Shown here: positions 1 through 4,992 of the stretch, piece after piece
Position numbering within the stretch: the stretch's first letter is position 1
Layout of the letters: every line of letters starts with the position of its first letter
Source: CAIJMI01 sp964448085
GTDB lineage: Bacteria; Patescibacteriota; Microgenomatia; UBA10105; UBA927
NCBI GenBank assembly: GCA_964448085.1
Contig: CAYUUX010000029.1
Span: forward strand, 1-10,389
Direction of reading: 5' to 3'
Length of the DNA: 10,389 nt
The notes under the pieces: generated by a model
What the model saw: only the letters and a program-made list of their open reading frames with translations
What the model was told of the DNA's origin: nothing
The model's database searches: none
Translations under genes and position numbers: made by a program

Positions 1-421
1 CCACGGCTTCCACAATAGTTGCGGTGATGGGCGCCCCGTGAAATTTATAGAAGGAACGGATAATTCCCATCATTGTAGTGGTCAGTGTAACGTCCGACGG
101 TACTTTGCCCGATTTAAAAAGTTCGGGTCGGGATCGGACGTCCACCATAAATTGCACGAAACGTTGATTTCGTTGCTTCGCGTCTTCTGCCAGTAATGTT
201 ACGACATCTTCCTGGGTCGTCACTTCTTCGTGCTTGAAATAGACGGTCAGCCAGTAGCTGTAATTCTGCGCACGAAAATCTTCGGGATGTTTAAGCCCGC
301 CTTTGCAGTATTGGAGTTGTTTAGCAGTCAGCCATTCTGCCACTTCTGGGTATTCGACGATTGGGTACGCTGTGACGAGGTGATTCCAGCGTGCTTGAGT
401 GTGTGCTTTGAGTGATCGCAT
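1..421 (-). CDS. Tyrosine recombinase/integrase paralogue (copy A), N-terminal part, cut by window edge
   Basis: The reverse strand is open for 140 codons from an ATG at 421 to the window edge with no stop. The product aligns without gaps to the first ~135 residues of the recombinase at 9014-10189, about two thirds identical by eye, sharing blocks such as RWNHLVTAYP, AEWLTAKQLQY and DVRSRPELFK. This is the N-terminal, DNA-arm/core-binding side; the catalytic domain lies outside the window, so activity cannot be judged. An in-frame ATG at 430 would add MSK, but the copy B start (MRQL versus MRSL) favours 421. A TATA-like box (reverse strand, 458 to 448) sits so close that the transcript would be leaderless or nearly so. 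It may belong to a different, related element from the rest of the window (see the 55-bp repeat). Confidence 0.85.
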   Translation of the reverse strand, partial: MRSLKAHTQARWNHLVTAYPIVEYPEVAEWLTAKQLQYCKGGLKHPEDFRAQNYSYWLTVYFKHEEVTTQEDVVTLLAEDAKQRNQRFVQFMVDVRSRPELFKSGKVPSDVTLTTTMMGIIRSFYKFHGAPITATIVEAV

Positions 422-447
422 TTTACTCATCTTCTGTTGGATAAGTC

Positions 448-464
448 ATTTATAAAAAGCGATT
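448..464 (-). promoter_or_regulatory. Archaeal-type promoter (BRE-like + TATA box) for recombinase copy A
   Basis: Read on the reverse strand this is AATCGC followed by TTTTTATAAAT. The same AATCGCTTTTTA core precedes the five-gene operon at 1346-1362. The usual ~25-nt distance from TATA box to transcription start puts the start near 428, at the ATGs at 430/421, implying a leaderless or very short leader. Inferred by eye from archaeal promoter rules. Confidence 0.5.
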
Positions 465-470
465 TTTTAG

Positions 471-494
471 CACGCAAAATTTTAATTTTGCGTG
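471..494. repeat. Perfect inverted repeat, 10-bp arms, 4-base spacer
   Basis: CACGCAAAAT at 471-480 and ATTTTGCGTG at 485-494 are exact reverse complements separated by TTTA. The element lies just upstream of the copy A promoter. The equivalent place upstream of copy B (about 10239-10265) keeps only a degraded version. It could be an operator, a hairpin or a recombinase arm site; the sequence does not distinguish these. Confidence 0.6.
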
Positions 495-619
495 GAAAAA
501 AGTCGCCTTACCATGTAACTAGTGTTACAAACATAAAAATGTTTGTAGAATTGAGATCATCGGCAACTCGATTCTAAGCCGCGATCACGCGTTTTAAGGG
601 AGAAAATTGCTGAAATTAA
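493..619. repeat. Long direct repeat, left copy (includes exact 55-mer 565-619)
   Basis: Matches 10263-10389. The part 493-564 is clearly homologous with scattered substitutions. From AACTCGATTC at 565 to TGAAATTAA at 619 the two copies are identical for 55 bases, after which the window ends on the right while the left copy continues. It lies upstream of a leftward recombinase in both places. Either the two ends of a circular or tandem element, or upstream regions duplicated with the recombinases. Confidence 0.9.
514..544. promoter_or_regulatory. Abutting pair of conserved inverted repeats (operator or recombination core candidate)
   Basis: TGTAAC-TAGT-GTTACA (514-529) is followed immediately by AAACAT-AAAA-ATGTTT (529-544). 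Both are retained at 10284-10314 with changes mostly in the spacers (TATT for TAGT), although the flanks have drifted. Arm conservation with spacer drift suggests a dimeric protein binding site. A recombination core is also possible because each copy lies upstream of a tyrosine recombinase. Confidence 0.5.
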
Positions 620-684
620 ATGATTTCGTGAAATGAATACCGTAACTTGATTAGAAACGCAATTACGTTAGTAAAATCATTTAC

Positions 685-710
685 CGCTTTTCCCATTTTC
701 CCGTTTTCCG
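685..710 (-). repeat. Iteron-like repeat, inverted copy
   Basis: On the reverse strand this reads as CGGAAAACGGGAAAATGGG followed by AAAAGCG, the same vocabulary as the direct blocks at 1044-1109 and 1173-1240 but in opposite orientation. It forms the left boundary of a ~550-bp segment bracketed by inverted iterons. Confidence 0.6.
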
Positions 711-746
711 TCAAAAAATTTCACATAAAAATTTTATACCAAAAAT

Positions 747-785
747 AGTAGGGTAGTAGGGTAGTAGGGGGCAAAGCCCGCCCCC
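747..785. repeat. TAGTAGGG tandem followed by GC-rich hairpin
   Basis: TAGTAGGG occurs three times in a row (747-770), the last running into GGGGGC (767-772), which pairs with GCCCCC (780-785) across AAAGCCC. This is the only strongly G/C-skewed patch in an A/T-rich non-coding region. Possible roles are an origin hairpin or a bound structure; there are only three clean G-runs, so a G-quadruplex is not assured. Confidence 0.55.
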
Positions 786-810
786 TCACTCTCACCCCAA
801 AACCCTCTAC

Positions 811-832
811 GTAGGATGGCAAAGCACCCTAC
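811..832. repeat. Hairpin, 8-bp arms with one mismatch
   Basis: GTAGGATG (811-818) and CACCCTAC (825-832) pair with one mismatch around the loop GCAAAG. The GGCAAAGC string is shared with the hairpin at 767-785, so the two hairpins appear related. Confidence 0.45.
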
Positions 833-989
833 ATGAGAATAGCCCGCGCCGAAAGATAAAGCTTCGGCTTATCGTCTATAAGTCGCGATCGCGGATCTGC
901 GAACCTACAACGCATTATTTTGGAGCAAAAAAAAGCGGGTGAAAGATAACGAGCAACAGCCGCGATCGCCGTCCTCACCCTTATAAAAA

Positions 990-1013
990 ATAAGCACCAA
1001 AATAAGCACCAAA
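990..1013. repeat. 12-bp tandem repeat ATAAGCACCAAA x2
   Basis: Two exact adjacent copies of ATAAGCACCAAA just left of the iteron blocks. Possible iteron or simple-sequence expansion. Confidence 0.6.
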
Positions 1014-1043
1014 AAGCTTGTGACGGGGAAGATTGATATGAAA

Positions 1044-1109
1044 CGGGGAAAATGGGAAAAAGGAAAGTAGGTATTTGAGAAAACGGGAAAATAGGAAAAT
1101 GGGAAAAAA
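1044..1109 (+). repeat. Iteron block 1 (GGGAAAATGGGAAAA-type)
   Basis: Contains CGGGGAAAATGGGAAAAAGG, then GGTATTTGAGAAAACGGG, then AAAATAGGAAAATGGGAAAA. The same order of elements recurs in block 2 at 1173-1240, so the two are an imperfect ~65-bp direct duplication about 130 bp apart, not mere random A/G richness. Confidence 0.6.
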
Positions 1110-1172
1110 CAAAAAAATAAGCAACAAAAAGCAAACCGTCACAATATAGCAGCAAAAATTTTTGAATACATA

Positions 1173-1240
1173 CGGGAAAAATGGGAAAAAATGAATATGG
1201 GTATTTGGGAAAATAGGAAAATGGGTAAATGGGAAAAAGC
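1173..1240 (+). repeat. Iteron block 2 (GGGAAAATGGGAAAA-type)
   Basis: Contains CGGGAAAAATGGGAAAAAAT, then GGGTATTTGGGAAAATAGG, then AAAATGGGTAAATGGGAAAA, parallel to block 1. A further degenerate tail of GAAAAACGGAAAATGAG runs to about 1260. Confidence 0.6.
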
Positions 1241-1340
1241 GAAAAACGGAAAATGAGAAAGTAAGAAACAACTGCAAATTACCCTCAATTTTTTGATCAT
1301 CGCGTGCGCGCTCTTTTTTTGCGTTATTTTTGAGATAACT

Positions 1341-1362
1341 TTTATAATCGCTTTTTAAATAG
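1341..1362 (+). promoter_or_regulatory. Archaeal-type promoter of the five-gene operon
   Basis: AATCGC (1346-1351) followed by TTTTTAAATAG (1352-1362) repeats the BRE/TATA arrangement found before recombinase copy A. Predicted transcription start is near 1381, giving a ~40-nt leader to the ATG at 1421. A second TATA-like TTTATAATC overlaps at 1341-1349. Confidence 0.5.
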
Positions 1363-1420
1363 ACACGATTTACAATGTATGTAAGTTTTTTGTAACAAAA
1401 AAACTGACGGGGAATAACGA

Positions 1421-1792
1421 ATGATAGAACCGCAAGCGAAACAGGAAATTGATCGGGTGTTGAAATGGGTAAAAAATGAGAAAGACGAGCAGGCGCACAC
1501 GTGGCTGCTGCTTATTCAAACCTTTGACGATCAATTTTGCGTAGTAAAAACAAGCCGTCCGCGGGAACGCATGCGGAATTTACGCGAAATGGGGAAGAAA
1601 AGCAATAAAATGATTCGGAACAACGGAATAAAAGCGTGGACAATCGGTCGTGTGCCATTGCGACTAGCAAAAGCGTTAAGCTATCAGCTAAAAACGCTAA
1701 AAAGCGATGAGCAAGCTGCGTTGTTGACAGATTATGCGCTACAAAGTTTTTTGAATGAACGAATCGCATTTTTGGAACAAACTGAACAATGA
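1421..1792 (+). CDS. Small protein, possible degenerate GIY-YIG-like fold
   Basis: First gene of the left operon, 123 aa, with ATG preceded by a weak GGGGA. Residues 28-34 (WLLLIQT) and 39-50 (FCVVKTSRPRER) recall the strands and Arg-bearing helix of GIY-YIG nucleases, where YIGxT-x2-P-x2-R is typical. The helix at 82-92 would carry the metal-binding Glu but has Gln89 (KALSYQLKTL). GIY and YIG themselves are not intact, so if the fold is right the enzyme is probably inactive or altered. This is an inference from motif spacing only. The rest is charged and helical. The stop at 1790-1792 lies 10 bases before the next ATG, so co-transcription is likely. No family is confidently recognised. Confidence 0.8.
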   Translation: MIEPQAKQEIDRVLKWVKNEKDEQAHTWLLLIQTFDDQFCVVKTSRPRERMRNLREMGKKSNKMIRNNGIKAWTIGRVPLRLAKALSYQLKTLKSDEQAALLTDYALQSFLNERIAFLEQTEQ

Positions 1793-1802
1793 GAAGAGCA
1801 CA

Positions 1803-2147
1803 ATGAACGTGAACAAGTTGAAAACTAAGTATGCGAGCTGGACGCACGCGGATTTCGAAGCGGCGTGGTATGCCGCCTGCGCCCGCGGGGCAGACGACGA
1901 GACAATCATGTTTTTGTATGAGCACATGCAAAAAACAGAGCAAGAATGCACGTGCGCAACGTGCCGCACGCTGCGCAAGCAAATTGCAACGTTGGAACGT
2001 GAATTGAAAGCAGTAGACGTAGCAAACAAAGCAATCGCGGCGAATAATGCAACAATCACCCATCCCGCGGAGAAAGACGAGGAGATCGACCCCTGGCTGC
2101 TGCGGTATGAATTAACTGTGTTGAAAAACGTGAGGGATGAAAAATGA
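1803..2147 (+). CDS. Hypothetical protein with CxCxxC motif and coiled coil
   Basis: 114 aa, not a family I recognise. Residues 1-45 are a helical, Trp/Ala-rich segment (YASWTHADFEAAWYAACARG). ECTCATC at 48-54 offers three closely spaced Cys (49, 51, 54), with Cys26 further upstream, a possible metal or dimerisation site. Residues 55-75 (LRKQIATLEREL) form a short coiled coil, and the tail is acidic. The frame is open from an ATG at 1755, but that start lies inside the previous gene without a ribosome site. The ATG at 1803, after GAGAAGAG, leaves a clean 10-base gap and is preferred. The stop overlaps the next start by 4 bases (ATGA), so the two are translationally coupled. Confidence 0.75.
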   Translation: MNVNKLKTKYASWTHADFEAAWYAACARGADDETIMFLYEHMQKTEQECTCATCRTLRKQIATLERELKAVDVANKAIAANNATITHPAEKDEEIDPWLLRYELTVLKNVRDEK

Positions 2148-2419
2148 CGGACGAGCAAATCGCAACGATGTTGAAAAACGGGGCGAAATGGAAAGAGATA
2201 CAAGCAACATTGCAGGTATCCCCGTCCGTTGTCGCTCGCGTGAAGCGCCAGCTCGAGACTCTTAAGCAAAACGAGAGTAGCGAGAGTAGCGAGAGCACAA
2301 CGCAACGCAACGCAGAATTGCGCGCGTTGTGGGAGTTAGTGAAATTACAATTGCGCAAAGGCAAGCGCCCAACACAAAATGCAATTGTAGCGCAGTTTGA
2401 GCAACGTCTTTTTTTGTAA
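2144..2419 (+). CDS. Small helix-turn-helix DNA-binding protein
   Basis: 91 aa. Residues 3-36 have the pattern of a homeodomain/resolvase-type helix-turn-helix: helix DEQIATMLKNG, turn, then WKEIQATLQVSPSVVARVKR with the recognition helix in SPSVVARVKRQL. A Ser/Glu linker (44-51) is encoded by tandem CGAGAGTAG repeats at 2272-2289. The C-terminal half (LWELVKLQLRKGKRPTQNAI) looks like a second helical region, possibly another HTH or a dimerisation element. The gene overlaps the previous one by 4 bases. Its likely role is transcriptional control of the element, acting at the repeats or inverted repeats upstream. Target and sign of regulation cannot be read from sequence. Confidence 0.8.
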   Translation: MTDEQIATMLKNGAKWKEIQATLQVSPSVVARVKRQLETLKQNESSESSESTTQRNAELRALWELVKLQLRKGKRPTQNAIVAQFEQRLFL

Positions 2420-2440
2420 TACAAAAAAACGGTGAAAACG

Positions 2441-2605
2441 ATGACGAAACGAAATTTAGAATGTTTAAGTTGCGCGGAACGATTCATTGTTCAAATGAAT
2501 TGTAAAACGTGTGTAATTGACGAATGTACTGTTCGCAGTACGCGTGAAGATGTTGAAAAACTGTCGAAATGTTTAATTTCATACAAATGCAAACATTGTC
2601 GATAA
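2441..2605 (+). CDS. Cys-rich zinc-finger-like mini-protein (54 aa)
   Basis: A short gene starting at an ATG preceded by CGGTGAAAACG, a good GGTGA ribosome site. Eight Cys in 54 residues: CxxC at 8/11, CxxC at 21/24, single Cys29 and Cys44, and CxxC at 50/53 just before the C-terminus (KCKHCR). Paired CxxC knuckles are typical of zinc ribbons, so the protein probably binds one or two zinc ions and may contact nucleic acid or protein. It follows the helix-turn-helix gene by 21 bases on the same strand. Small zinc proteins of unknown role are common in archaeal viruses; nothing more specific is visible. Confidence 0.7.
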   Translation: MTKRNLECLSCAERFIVQMNCKTCVIDECTVRSTREDVEKLSKCLISYKCKHCR

Positions 2606-2624
2606 AAGAATCGAGAGAGCAGAA

Positions 2625-2744
2625 ATGATGCGAAAACGTGACGGGACGTTAAAAAAGCGATGTGTGCGCTGCACACACAGGAATTGGCAACATTGTCGAT
2701 TTTGCTCAGCGTTGCTTTCAAAAGCTGATAAACCTGATCGTTAA
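2625..2744 (+). CDS. Zinc-ribbon-like mini-protein (39 aa)
   Basis: Last gene of the left operon. It starts ATG ATG (2625 or 2628) after GAGAGAGCAG. The 39 residues contain CVRC (13-16) and CRFC (24-27) with THRNWQH between them, a compact four-Cys zinc-knuckle pattern, flanked by a very basic N-terminus (RKRDGTLKKR) that would favour nucleic acid. It shares the 12-base string AACATTGTCGAT with the end of the preceding gene, where both encode the HCR residues of a CxxC, so the pair may be related by duplication. The stop is 13 bases from the converging integrase stop. Confidence 0.6.
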   Translation: MMRKRDGTLKKRCVRCTHRNWQHCRFCSALLSKADKPDR

Positions 2745-2757
2745 CCACCTTTTTTCT

Positions 2758-3432
2758 TTATTTTTCAAGAGCTTCGCGTATCATTTTTGCATTAATCTTT
2801 CTAATACTCTTCAAATACTTAAGAGTAGTCTCAATTGAAGAATGTCCTAAAAGAAGGGATATTTGATTAATACTTATACCCTTATCTAATAATTTTGATG
2901 CGTATGTCCTTCGGGTGCAATGAAATCCCGTGTTTTTCTGAATTGAAGGACAAGATCTGGAATAAGAATTGATAACATTAATCATAGATCTCTTCTCTAA
3001 TTTATCAAAATCTCGATCTTTCTTAATTTGACTAGTAAAGACATATCCCGTTTTTCGATTACCGATAAAGCTTCTTAATTTTGAAGAAAGTTCTAAAGTG
3101 ATCGGGATAATTCGATTACTTAATTCTGTTTTGCATTTGAAAGAATCATTATATTTTCCGCATCCCCGATCTTGAACCTTTATACTCGGATTTTCTTTAG
3201 AAAGATTGAGATCGGAAATAATGAGATTACATAACTCATTGACCCGCAATCCCGAATTTAGAGATACTTCAATCATTAATCCGTGTTTAAAATTTTTGGA
3301 ATAAGAGATTTGGAGTAGTTCTTGTTCTTGTTCTTCATTCAATGCGATACATTCTTTCTTTCCTTCATTCCGAGATCCGATGAATTTTTTCGCGGTCATT
3401 AATTCTTGATTTTCTAATGTATGAACTTTCAT
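2758..3432 (-). CDS. Tyrosine recombinase (XerC/D-like integrase), canonical active site
   Basis: 224 aa, one DNA strand-exchange enzyme with a complete catalytic set. Arg63 is in SGLRVNEL, Lys101 is the likely beta-hairpin Lys, His171 and Arg174 lie in FHCTRRTYAS (HxxR), His197 is in LLGHSS, and the nucleophile Tyr206 is in ETTLKYLK, nine residues after His197 as in XerC/D. The N-terminal core-binding domain is very short (~30 residues before the catalytic domain), which resembles archaeal XerA-like minimal integrases. The start at 3432 follows GTGATTTCAACAAG. It reads leftward downstream of the packaging genes. It is the best candidate for integration/excision or dimer resolution of this element. 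It looks poorer in GCG/CGGG-type codons than copy B, hinting at a separate origin. Confidence 0.92.
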   Translation of the reverse strand: MKVHTLENQELMTAKKFIGSRNEGKKECIALNEEQEQELLQISYSKNFKHGLMIEVSLNSGLRVNELCNLIISDLNLSKENPSIKVQDRGCGKYNDSFKCKTELSNRIIPITLELSSKLRSFIGNRKTGYVFTSQIKKDRDFDKLEKRSMINVINSYSRSCPSIQKNTGFHCTRRTYASKLLDKGISINQISLLLGHSSIETTLKYLKSIRKINAKMIREALEK

Positions 3433-3477
3433 CTTGTTGAAATCACTTCATTTTTTGATTGTATTGGATGAAAAAAT

Positions 3478-3497
3478 TAGAAAGTATGAACTTTCTA
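3478..3497. repeat. Perfect inverted repeat upstream of integrase; half shared with integrase start
   Basis: TAGAAAGT-ATGA-ACTTTCTA: 8-bp arms and a 4-base spacer in the 82-base gap between the 62-aa gene and the integrase. GTATGAACTTTC in it (3484-3495) recurs exactly at 3419-3430, across the integrase start codon. A repressor bound to both could block integrase expression. It may instead be a hairpin terminator of the upstream genes, although no T-run follows on the leftward strand. Confidence 0.5.
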
Positions 3498-3514
3498 TGG
3501 TAATAGTTACTCAT

Positions 3515-3703
3515 TTAGCTGATAAGATTCAAGAAATGTTGATAATGTTCTTGATTTTGTTTTTTGAGTTCTTGCATAAAATCGGTCATACAGAGAACAG
3601 AGTAGACTTGTTCATCGTAGTCAAATTGTTCAAATGCGTGAACGAATTGAGCAAGAAGCTTGACGTAATCATCGAGAAACTTCTCTACTTTTTCCTTATT
3701 CAT
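3515..3703 (-). CDS. Small helical protein (62 aa), unknown function
   Basis: Starts with an ATG that overlaps the stop of the 48-aa gene by 4 bases (ATGA), with AAGGAATGA repeated twice just upstream serving as a ribosome site. The product is helical and rich in Phe, Tyr, Gln and acidic residues (FVHAFEQFDYDEQ; MQELKKQNQEHYQH). It has no signal peptide or membrane segment and one Cys. Position in the packaging operon suggests a role in assembly or integration, but no family is recognised. Confidence 0.7.
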   Translation of the reverse strand: MNKEKVEKFLDDYVKLLAQFVHAFEQFDYDEQVYSVLCMTDFMQELKKQNQEHYQHFLNLIS

Positions 3704-3846
3704 TGTTTTTCATTCCTTTTCATTCCTTTTAATTTTTCAATTAAATCTTTCAATTCATTTTCATCTTCTTGTAAATCATCACATATTACAACATTAATAC
3801 ATGCACAAATTTCATCAATTTCTTGATTAGTTAAATTCTTATTCAT
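3700..3846 (-). CDS. Small acidic protein (48 aa), unknown function
   Basis: The leftward frame ATG (3846) to TGA (3700-3702) encodes 48 residues: NKNLTNQEIDEICACINVV, an acidic stretch DDLQEDENE, then a basic helical tail. The ATG overlaps the ATPase stop by 8 bases and is preceded by AAGGTGA inside the ATPase gene; its stop overlaps the next ATG by 4 bases. These overlaps on both sides make it a convincing gene despite its size. Cys14 and Cys16 (CAC) and Cys22 could bind metal or cross-link. Function unknown. Confidence 0.7.
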   Translation of the reverse strand: MNKNLTNQEIDEICACINVVICDDLQEDENELKDLIEKLKGMKRNEKQ

Positions 3847-4492
3847 TTTGATTTTTCACCTTGATTTTTTGATAAATTTGATTGTGGGCTTTTTCCCAAA
3901 ATGAAAATTCTGATTCCCGAATGGTCTCAAAATTAATATAATGACCGAAATATTGATGTGCTTTTTGTTCATCCACGGGTTCCATTTGAAAGACAAACAA
4001 ATCGCTAGCTTGTCTCATCGTATCGTTATGTAAATTGGTGGGAGATTGGGCGATTTGGATGACTCCACGATGATCTGATCGACCTTGGAATAATAATTGT
4101 GCATAATTCGGGAATTTGGTATATAGATTATAAGATTTCTTAAGGATCATGGGGGCTTCCTCGATCACAAGAATAATGTATTTGACTTGGAGACAAATGC
4201 CTGCCACGATTTCTAAAATGGTATCGAAATTTGTGATAATTTCATCTTTCGTTTTGATTTGATTCACGCGACGAATGAAGTTCCGATGCTTGAAATCATC
4301 CAGAGTTAACGCGGGATAGGTATTTGCGTATTCATTTTTCACATCCAAAATGACAATGCGATATAATGGTTTAAGTTTCGGAATTAAATAATGGTTGACA
4401 AAATAGGATTTCCCACCGCCAGTTTTCCCAAACACACAGAATCGCGGGTCTTTTGGAAGGTACACAGATTTAAAAGTTTGTAGATCACTCAT
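3839..4492 (-). CDS. Genome-packaging ATPase, FtsK/HerA superfamily (A32-like)
   Basis: 217 aa, the size of packaging ATPases of DJR viruses (PRD1 P9, STIV B204 type). Walker A is GKTGGGKS at 22-29. Walker B is IILVIEE at 106-112, with Glu111/Glu112 giving the acidic and catalytic positions. QGRSDHRGVIQIAQSP at 136-151 carries the arginine-finger-like Arg138/Arg142 and the polar sensor residue Gln149 seen in this family. It should assemble on a capsid vertex and drive DNA into the procapsid by ATP hydrolysis. Start 4492 has GGTGAAAACG upstream and overlaps the 133-aa gene stop by 4 bases. It is the second hallmark of the DJR lineage together with the capsid gene across the divergent promoter. 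Confidence 0.93.
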   Translation of the reverse strand: MSDLQTFKSVYLPKDPRFCVFGKTGGGKSYFVNHYLIPKLKPLYRIVILDVKNEYANTYPALTLDDFKHRNFIRRVNQIKTKDEIITNFDTILEIVAGICLQVKYIILVIEEAPMILKKSYNLYTKFPNYAQLLFQGRSDHRGVIQIAQSPTNLHNDTMRQASDLFVFQMEPVDEQKAHQYFGHYINFETIRESEFSFWEKAHNQIYQKIKVKNQNE

Positions 4493-4890
4493 TTTTTCGT
4501 TTTCACCAATTGTTTAAGTTGATCGAAGATTCCGTTTTCACTCCATAAATTAAAGTCAAATAATTCAGAGAGAACGGGGTTTTTCTTGACGAAAGTATAA
4601 GCTTTGACAATGATCTCACTTTTTCCTAGCTCTTTCAAACCCTCTCGTAACCCTTTTTTCACGGATTCAAGTTGTTGCGGGGTAAAATCGAGTTTTCCTT
4701 CTGTATTTTGGAGGAGTAATTTCTCTAATTCGGGAGCGATTTTCTCCAATTGAGGCACAAGATCGCATTCAACGGATTCAGCATTTTCATCAGAAAGAGA
4801 AGAAAGCGGAGTATTGAGATAAGAGCTCATAAAAGCTTTTACGCGGGTATAATCTTGGTCGCGTAATTCGCTAGCGGTTTTTGATCCCAT
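4489..4890 (-). CDS. Helical protein (133 aa) preceding the packaging ATPase, unknown function
   Basis: First gene of the leftward operon and translationally coupled to the ATPase (ATGA overlap). Mostly amphipathic helix: VPQLEKIAPELEKLLLQ (45-61), LESVKKGLREGLKELGKS (74-91), then a mixed C-terminus ending in a basic tail. No membrane segment. Not recognised. Candidates are a packaging partner, scaffold or early regulator. The ATG at 4890 has no good ribosome site, and the internal Met21 is an alternative start if transcription begins at the close TATA-like box (4897-4905); this start is therefore less certain. Confidence 0.75.
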   Translation of the reverse strand: MGSKTASELRDQDYTRVKAFMSSYLNTPLSSLSDENAESVECDLVPQLEKIAPELEKLLLQNTEGKLDFTPQQLESVKKGLREGLKELGKSEIIVKAYTFVKKNPVLSELFDFNLWSENGIFDQLKQLVKTKK

Positions 4891-4992
4891 ACTGATATTA
4901 TATAGGTCAGAAATGTTAATTAAACTTAGCGATCTCTTAACAATTAATACCGATTTCTAGTATTTTTGTATAAATTGGTAAGGTGTTCAAAT
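4891..4992. promoter_or_regulatory. Divergent promoter region between packaging and virion operons
   Basis: A 102-base A/T-rich gap between oppositely directed genes. Leftward candidates on the reverse strand are TATATAATAT (4905-4896) and TTTATAC (4976-4970). Rightward candidates are TTAACAATTAATAC (4937-4950) and GTATAAAT (4968-4975). The AGGTG at 4981-4985 favours the upstream rightward box, because it leaves a leader containing the ribosome site. Shared control of packaging and capsid genes follows from the layout; exact boxes are uncertain. Confidence 0.5.

Larger units (their letters stand above)
431..1420. other. ~1-kb gene-free control region, candidate replication origin
   Basis: No credible gene on either strand. 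The only long open frames (reverse strand, 829-1155 and 981-1277) encode low-complexity Phe/Pro/Ile strings that simply translate the GGGAAAAT repeats. The region holds the conserved repeat (493-619), an inverted iteron cluster (685-710), a TAGTAGGG tandem and hairpin (750-785), a second hairpin (811-832), GCGATCGC palindromes (885-892, 962-969), a 12-bp tandem (990-1013), two direct iteron blocks (1044-1109, 1173-1240) and the promoter of the next operon. Repeats of this kind in a small element's largest gene-free gap are typical of origins; the function is inferred. Confidence 0.5.

Noticed and set aside
230..415. 61-aa rightward open frame
   Set aside because: Lies opposite recombinase copy A, whose protein is confirmed by alignment with copy B.
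841..985. Possible tRNA or structured RNA gene with GC-rich stems
   Set aside because: Short stems (GCCGAA/TTCGGC, GGGTGA/TCACCC) are present, but no cloverleaf, T-loop GTTCNANNC or acceptor pairing could be traced.
1044..1240. CRISPR-like array
   Set aside because: The repeats are short, imperfect and not separated by unique spacers of constant length; they read as iterons or simple-sequence repeats.
829..1277. Two overlapping leftward open frames (108 and 98 aa)
   Set aside because: They encode Phe/Pro/Ile/Ser low-complexity strings in two different frames that just translate the GGGAAAAT-type repeats. There is no ribosome site and no domain-like sequence.
1755..1802. Earlier start for the CxCxxC coiled-coil gene
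   Set aside because: It would overlap the previous gene by 38 bases and has no ribosome site; the ATG at 1803 fits the operon spacing.
1512..2487. Long leftward open frames (143-188 aa) opposite the left operon
   Set aside because: Cys/Ser/Phe-rich antisense shadows of the rightward genes, which have the coupled overlaps (ATGA) and sensible protein features.
3434..3826. 130-aa rightward open frame
   Set aside because: Antisense to the coupled 48-aa and 62-aa leftward genes; Phe/Leu/Ile-rich translation of A/T-rich complement, without a ribosome site.
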